This document shows positions 57,576 to 64,000 of a DNA stretch of 64,000 bases, piece after piece. The translations under genes and the position numbers were made by a program. The stretch spans positions 496,001-560,000 of the forward strand of contig NW_025947446.1 of assembly GCF_000764305.2 (NCBI RefSeq). Reading direction: 5' to 3'. A model generated the notes under the pieces. The model saw only the letters and a program-made list of their open reading frames with translations. It ran no database searches and was not told where the DNA came from. Position 1 is the stretch's first letter, and each line of letters starts with the position of its first letter. This DNA is from Hyalella azteca. Taxonomy: Eukaryota; Arthropoda; Malacostraca; Amphipoda; Hyalellidae.

Positions 57576-60500
57576 CAGCTCACATCACAATTTTCACTAG
57601 TACCATTACCATCACAATTAGACATTTTACATCAATCTTCTGCAAAGAATGAGAATTACTTAGGGAATAATTAATTATTTGAGCACTTAAATACCATTCT
57701 TCAATAGACTCATAGCGTAGTGCGGCACTATAAAGTACTCTAACAGCGAAGTAGCATTTCAAAGTCTTTCTGCATACGAATCAGTAGTGCGACACTAAGT
57801 GACACTAAACATTGTAGAGCTACTTCGAAGTGCTTAGTGTCTGTGACGTATTTAGCATACCAACAGGACACTTTGTAGTGCATAGTGCTCCTTCGTAGTG
57901 CTAATGCCCTATTTAGCATACGGGCCACTATTTTAGAAGCGGCTCAACTGATACTCGTGTTATTAAAACTGTAACAGACATTTACCGTTTGAATTAAAGT
58001 GAATAAATTTCTGGGTTTGGGAGAAATTTCGAGTTGACTTTAAAAAGTATGAATACTAAATATATTTTAGTTATACGTTTGAAACGGCTGAACTGATACT
58101 CGCGAAATTATAAATGACTTTTTGTCGCTTCAAAGTGAATGAAATTCCAGGTTTGGGATGTTTTTGAATTGAATTTATAAAGTTATGAATGCTAATTCTA
58201 TTTTTGAAACGGCTGAACTGATACTCCTGAAATTATAGCAGATTGTTTACCACTTTAAAGTGAATAAATTTCTAGGTTTGAGAGAACTTTTGGGATGAAT
58301 TTAAAAAGTTGTGAATACTAAACCTACTTTAGAAACGGCTGAACTGATACCGGTGTAGTTATAACAGAATTTTACCGCTTTAAAGTGAATACATTTTTAG
58401 TTTTGGGAGAACTTTCGAGGATGATTTAAAAAGTTACGAATACCTATTACATTTTAGAAGCGGCTGAACTGACACTCGCGAAATTATAACAGAACTTATG
58501 TCGCTTTGAAATTAATAAGTTTATAGGTTTAGGAGATTTTTCACCCAAACCTGATCACGATAGGGGTAGAAAGAATGTACCTATAATTGATAGAAAAATG
58601 TATCTACCAGTCTGTACTCTGTACAACAATTAATTTAAGAATTTAGAAGGATATCCCAAGAGTTTCATATTTTCTCTTAGATTCAAATAGAAAATTTATC
58701 ATGGGTAACTTCAACCAATTCCGAACTTATACTCTAAGCATTAACGTACAGTATGTAGGTATTGAAATTATAAGTACAGGATAATTGGAGCCAGTGGTTC
58801 TTCTTTCGTAATGAATCGTTAAAAATATGATAACTTAATAGATTCAATTTCCATGGTAGGCTGATCTCATTAACAAATACAGGTTCAAGGAAGAGAACCT
58901 ATTGAATTTAAAATTTTATGCATTGTTTAATTGAGAAAAAAATTTGAGTATCATTCATGTCTGAAAAATTATAGAACTGTAATACTCATCATATTCAGCC
59001 AAATTGGTAGCTTCCGTTGAGTCAATTAAGTTGAAATTTGATTTCGATTCGTTGAATCACTCCTCCTGATTCGATTTTGGCCTCGTCAGTTTTTCATTGC
59101 AAAACTAATTAAATATAAGACCTAATATTTTTACGGTTGAAGATTGCTTATGCATTTCTATTAAGTTTTGTTCATTTGTGTACTTTAGTTGAAAAATTAA
59201 ACACGTATATTCTTCCAATTTTTAAGCGTGATTGTTTTACATCTCTGAGGCATGAGAACGCATTTAAATTTTGAGCATGATAACTCGTTTCAAACATTTC
59301 GTGTGCTGATATTAAGCTAAAATGCCAGTTTAAAATGAGAGTAAAGAAATGAGCAATTAAAGAAATATATCAAAACATTTTTAACCATGATCGCGATGCA
59401 AGCACATAGTTTTGTTTTCTTTTTGAGAAAATGTATATGAATGAACGTCAGCATGGATGGTACAGGGTAATAATCAAGCGACGTCTTTCACAGTATTCAT
59501 ACATCTTAGAGTATCAATTTCGATACATTTTGGATTAATAACTCTGACAATATTCTCTTGTCCATTGAATATCTGCTACAAAGTAAGAAATTTGCAGGCT
59601 AAGAAATTTTCAGGCAAATTCGCTAGGTACGTCTTTATTGAAAGCGTTATGGCGACTAGCTCCATCATTAGTACATGACTACAAAAGTTTGTGCATCATA
59701 AGTGCGATCAATAGGAATTTAGTGTAAAAGCAAAATTTACACGAAAAATACTCAAACCTAAGTAGGTACCGAATGAATGTGCCAAGGAACATAGAAACCA
59801 ATTGATTAACAATTTCAACGGGTGAAAATTGTAAGAGTTTAGTCAAGGACGCTGCCTGTTATCACGTTAGTGATCCGAGAATTTTAATATTTTCCAGACA
59901 GCATTATTCAGAAAATGATAATTGAGCCCTAGGTTGGCATACATCAAAATGTATGAATTGGGCAATCGTATTTAACTTCAAAAATGAAAACCAGAACTTT
60001 TCTAACTAATGAATTTATGTGCACAATACGAATTAATTATGTATTCCTCACCTAATACACACATACTTGTTCACACAACAATTGAAGTGTTGGACTAAAA
60101 CGATTAGTGAGGCAGGAACATGGCGTAAAAAAATGCGTTACATTCTCTCATTTAATAACGGGTTTTTTAGGCTTCTTTTTAATACTACAGAAAAAATGCC
60201 CACGAATTTCTACTGAAAAACAAGGACATTTTAGCGTAAATGACTCGTAATTGGACATGAATTCTTATGAATGAGATCGGATAATCTTGACGAATTTCAA
60301 ATTCACGAGAGAAATTATTGTATCCATATTCCAGGCTTTGGTATTCTCTTATTATAATAGTTCGTTTCAGATTGCTATAAAAGATACAAGATTATTATTA
60401 TCCAATCTTATTATAAGGGTCAACTTATGTATGTTCACGCCGTAAGCTAATGCCAATGTCTAGAAAATAATCTTCATTTGATTTGACGGATTTTAATTTT

Positions 60501-63500
60501 ATTCACTCATTTTATTGATCCGTGAGAGCAAAGATAATATTTAAACAATGAAAGAGGAAGGTCTGTTTAGATAATAAAACAGGAAAAACATTGGTGTTAT
60601 TTTATTGAATTTCTAGTGCCTAATCCCTTTAATTTACTTTCTTTCGTTATATCTTTATTATATATATATTTTTATATTAAATCATATATAAAGTGCTGTC
60701 AATAACTGTTTTAAATAGATTCATATACACTATTAAATATAAGAAAGGAATCATTTGAACCAAGATACCATTAAATGATCTCGTATTGTCGCTATAAAGT
60801 CAAATCATTATCTTGGTCTTGGTGTATACTGGAAGATCTGAATACATCAATCAGAGAAGTGAAATATGAGAGCCAATGCATTAAGACATTGTTTGAAAAC
60901 CTTCATATTTATCTCAGCTCATCTGGGGCGCACTAATCCTCAAGTCTAATTTGTGACCCTGGCTGCAAATTTATGCAGAGAGGTTTTTAGATCCTTTCCA
61001 AATGATGGGCTTTCAAAACTGCTGCGTATAATTAGAACAAAGTAACAGTTTCCCTTACATTTAAAAGCTATATTTAACCTTCTTGGTTTAGCTTTTTATT
61101 AAAAATTTAAGTAAGATTCGTCACCCGGCTATTATATGCATCCCTGTTTAAAATTTATTTTAATCATGAGCTACCCAAGACTCATACCAATGAAGTGACA
61201 CAGCCTGTTTGGAATGAGCAGTGGTTCCCAACCTGTGGTACGCCAAGACCGTATATGTAGTACGCGAACACTTTTGAGGTCATGAACGATATAAGGTTGT
61301 TATTTTTACGCAGAAAAATGTTTACTGCAAAACACAATATATAATCTGACCGCAATTTGAAACCGTCGCCACATGCCACTCTCGAGTTCCCAGCTGCTCA
61401 CCATTCCATTCGGGCAGGAGGCTAATTAATTTTCACAAACGTGCTAATTACATTGGAATTGTCTTATGTAAATGAATATGTCAAAGTTTGTATGTTTGTT
61501 GGTTCGATGCCAGTCACCGAAAATAAATATTTGTAGGCAGATCGGGCGCTTATGCACAATACATATCGTGTTCCGGATGTGCCTAGAGACTTCATCTTTA
61601 TTGATGAAATTCTGTTACGTTGAAAAATATAGGGGAGACTCAAAGTTAACAATTGAAATAAAATTTTTATTCTGACAAGTGTTCATTTTATTCAAAAAAC
61701 AAATGGTCAAGCTTTTTAACAATTCTAAAGCTGCAATGAACCGGGAGTTTGATCCAGCATTTGGTTTTGAGTGGGCATTTCTTTAATCACAGGTTTTACT
61801 TTCGAAATGATAAATTTAATTCTGAATGATGGGGTTCGGGACGATTGAATTCGTGATGGGACGATTCATTTGGTAGGACCAGATGCGGAAAATCTGGATT
61901 GTCAAAATTCATGGCCTCTATTTTGGTATGACCAGATGCGGAAAATCTGGATTGTCAAAATACATGGATTCTCTATTCTCGAAATCCTGTTATAATTTGA
62001 ACTGCGATGCAGATAATGCCACATTTTAACGGCTTTATGTGCAGTACTGGAGGCACGAGGTGGTCCTGATGCTACATATGTGAAGGGACCTCTAAGTGAA
62101 ATTCGATCACGGTTTCCCTGGGATAGAGAGTAGCAACTATTATACCTTGGGCTAATGTTTCAATGTCCATAAAACTACCTTATTTCACTACCTTATAGCA
62201 CAATTTTAAATCTCATTCACAGCGATTTTTAACAAATACAAATCTATTAATTATGTCTATGGTGAAAAATTATTATAATACATCTTTCCGATTAGCAACT
62301 GGCTTTAGTTCGACAAGACTCAAACTCTGTTGCTCAATCAGGGCTTCTGTGTTCGAATTTAATTTCCGGTCGCCTTATAGCAAGGAAAATTTTTGCCAGA
62401 TTTTCCGTTAAAACATATTAGGTTAACCAGGAAACTAAAAAGATATATTTTTCCTATATTTTTCCTATATATTCCTAAAATGAGTAGCCAACCAAGTACA
62501 GAATGACTAGAAATAGTTGGGATTTGAGAAACGAGATAATTGAACAGCACTGAGTGCACTGTTCACTGCAGGAAATACAAAACGTAAACTCAAATTTATC
62601 GTGCATGAAAAATAAGTACGTGTAACGCATTCACTTAAAACATAATTCATTGACAAAGAAAAAATTTGACATGGCTGCGCCGAATTTTCGTTGCAATTGT
62701 ACATTTTTATGCAGGTATACGTTTTTTTCGTTTTAGTCCTGTCATTCACACGAGACGATAATGTGTTGAGGACGTTTTTTTAAGCTATTCATCACCTACG
62801 TATTTCCTAAATAAACAATTAGGTTATAAAACTGGGTAAATTTATTTGCCACTTAAATTCAGATGAATAAATTACTGCTCAACATATATTTGTTAGTTGA
62901 GTACAAATATTCCAGATATACTGATTAATCCTACAAATAACATTTACGAGAGACAAGCCAGTCTCGTAGTTACATCCTTTTCCCCATTCTTCATTGGAAT
63001 TCGTTTCCCAGTCCTGTTTTTTGATTAAAATTTCATAATATTGGAGGTATTCCCATGGCTCGCTGCGTGTACAAGTGTCCTCGGAGTCTGTTTCGGTGCA
63101 TTTTGGAAGGCTCTGCGCATGCGTTCTGCGCAGCATCCACCCTGTTGTTGATGCGCAACACAAGACAAAAAATACATACCTTATAGCTTGGCTTGCATAT
63201 CGTTTGCGAGGTCGTTCACAATGTAGAAAACTAAGCAAACTTCTAATATTTATTTAACTTGTGAGAAGAGGATGCCGCTATAAGTTATTTGTAAATATTA
63301 TACAATTTTATGTTGAAAGAAGCACTTCCAAGATTAGTGATCAATCGAAAGGGTTAACGCTTCCGCACGAAAAAATCCTTTGATTGGACGGCTAGTTAAT
63401 GTTTTTTACCTGCAGCTAAATGCTGATCATAAAACTCTTTTGACTACACCGATCCATGCAAAAACCCAAATTATTTCGAATCTTCGTCAAATTTCCAGCA

Positions 63501-63554
63501 AATAATACATCATGGTTTTCAATGTTGGTCAGGTAAAAGTGTGTGGCAACTTAC

Positions 63555-63664
63555 AGCGACATCTGGCAACGATACACCTGCCTGGCCATGTTGGTCAGGT
63601 GGGTTGTGAGCACCCGCAGGTAAACGCCGCCTTCCATCGAGTGCAGGTGTGCATACCTGAACCT
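63555..63664. other. Exon-like GC-rich patch, strand unresolved
   Basis: Minus reading: acceptor CTCTAAG or GTTCAG, then YAHLHSMEGGVYLRVLTTHL continuing TNMARQVYRCQM to a strong donor GCT|GTAAGT. Plus reading: acceptor AACTTACAG, then DIWQRYTCLAMLVRWVVSTR to donor CGCAG|GTAAAC. Both are plausible; neither family was recognised. It probably belongs to a gene beyond the window. Confidence 0.4.
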
Positions 63665-64000
63665 TAGAGGGTCTTTTTGTTCGTGGCTCATCGTCATACG
63701 TGATTCCACTCGTGCGTGAAGCTCAGGCCGGTGAGTACGATTGTTCGCTAACATTTTTTTTCCAAAAATGAACTGACCTGTGAAAATTTCCTGACGTTGT
63801 TCCGTACAGGTAGTTATGCTCTTACCGTGCAAGGTAAAGTAAGTATATACAGAAATATTGCACATTATCATTAACTTACATCATATTTTTGTGTATTTTT
63901 GATGACTGAGAAGCGAGGCAAGAATATGAAGCGATCATTTTTTTTGCTCAGTTCGCCATTTTAAACATGCAACACATTACATAATTCTGCAAGCGTCTCT

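Larger units (their letters stand above)
56800..57926. mobile_element. Decayed PIF/Harbinger-like DNA transposon (1127 bp)
   Basis: Terminal inverted repeats GGCCCGTATGC(C/T)AAATAGGGCA at both ends; ACT is duplicated at both flanks (56797-56799, 57927-57929), a 3-bp target duplication as in Harbinger elements. The left side has four ~79-bp subterminal repeats, with copies of the terminal word near 56890, 56969, 57049 and 57128. Inside are a transposase-like start on the plus strand and a MADF-like fragment on the minus strand. Superfamily assignment is inferred. Confidence 0.75.
56580..58540. repeat. ~128-bp satellite array, about 7 units
   Basis: Units carry CTTTAAAGTGAATAAA, a GGGAGAA(A/C)TTTCGAG-like word and GGCTGAACTGATACTCG, near 56600, 56728, 57995, 58130, 58256, 58382 and 58508. 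The array is interrupted by the element at 56800-57926. Confidence 0.88.
55426..64000. other. Gene-poor, repeat-rich end of window
   Basis: Contains the ~128-bp satellite with a nested element (56580-58540), a 53-bp direct repeat pair at 61869-61970 whose unit has the small inverted pair CCAGAT/ATCTGG, a minus-strand ORF at 62879-63238, and an exon-like patch at 63555-63664. 58600-61800 holds nothing I can support. Confidence 0.5.

Overview
This is an AT-rich, intron-rich animal nuclear window with no prokaryotic features. It has long introns, GT-AG splice sites, a tRNA-derived SINE, a CR1/Jockey-like LINE fragment, MITEs of mariner and piggyBac type, and many minisatellites. An arthropod, possibly a crustacean, fits best, but the sequence does not name the species.

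Two protein-coding genes can be rebuilt exon by exon, and every junction agrees in phase. On the minus strand, 45055 down to 9265, lies a type II membrane ectonucleotide pyrophosphatase/phosphodiesterase (NPP/ENPP family). It has 18 shared exons plus two alternative first exons: one at 45055 (33 residues) and one at 30119 (224 residues). The predicted proteins are about 1296 and 1487 aa. The order is cytoplasmic tail, transmembrane helix, phosphodiesterase domain, a Ser/Thr-rich stalk of about 410 residues coded by one 1.4-kb exon, a dibasic RKKR motif, and a nuclease-like domain. Three residues expected in the active site are replaced (Ser, Asn and Lys at 212, 311 and 315), so it may be a pseudo-enzyme or have altered chemistry.

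Diverging from it on the plus strand, 49336 to about 55425, is a six-exon gene for a four-transmembrane protein of about 274 aa with an acidic C-terminus. I do not recognise it beyond a general resemblance to arthropod 4-TM proteins.

Layout: 1-9.2 kb has no supported gene, only small repeats and one possible exon. 9.3-45.1 kb is the NPP gene, with repeats, a mariner-type inverted repeat (26.6-27.0 kb), a decayed ORF (35.5-36.1 kb) and minisatellites (31.1 and 41.6-42.9 kb) in its introns. 45.2-49.3 kb is the divergent intergenic region, with a CpG-rich palindrome and a LINE fragment. 49.3-55.4 kb is the 4-TM gene, with a SINE and a piggyBac-type MITE. 55.4-64 kb holds a ~128-bp satellite interrupted by a decayed PIF/Harbinger-like element, and an exon-like GC-rich patch at 63.55 kb.

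One pattern recurs: three separate tandem arrays (8.75-9.29, 21.97-22.19 and 52.2-52.7 kb) are built from the edge of a coding exon, one with the stop codon and two with the splice donor. Protein comparisons are from knowledge of the families; no search was run.
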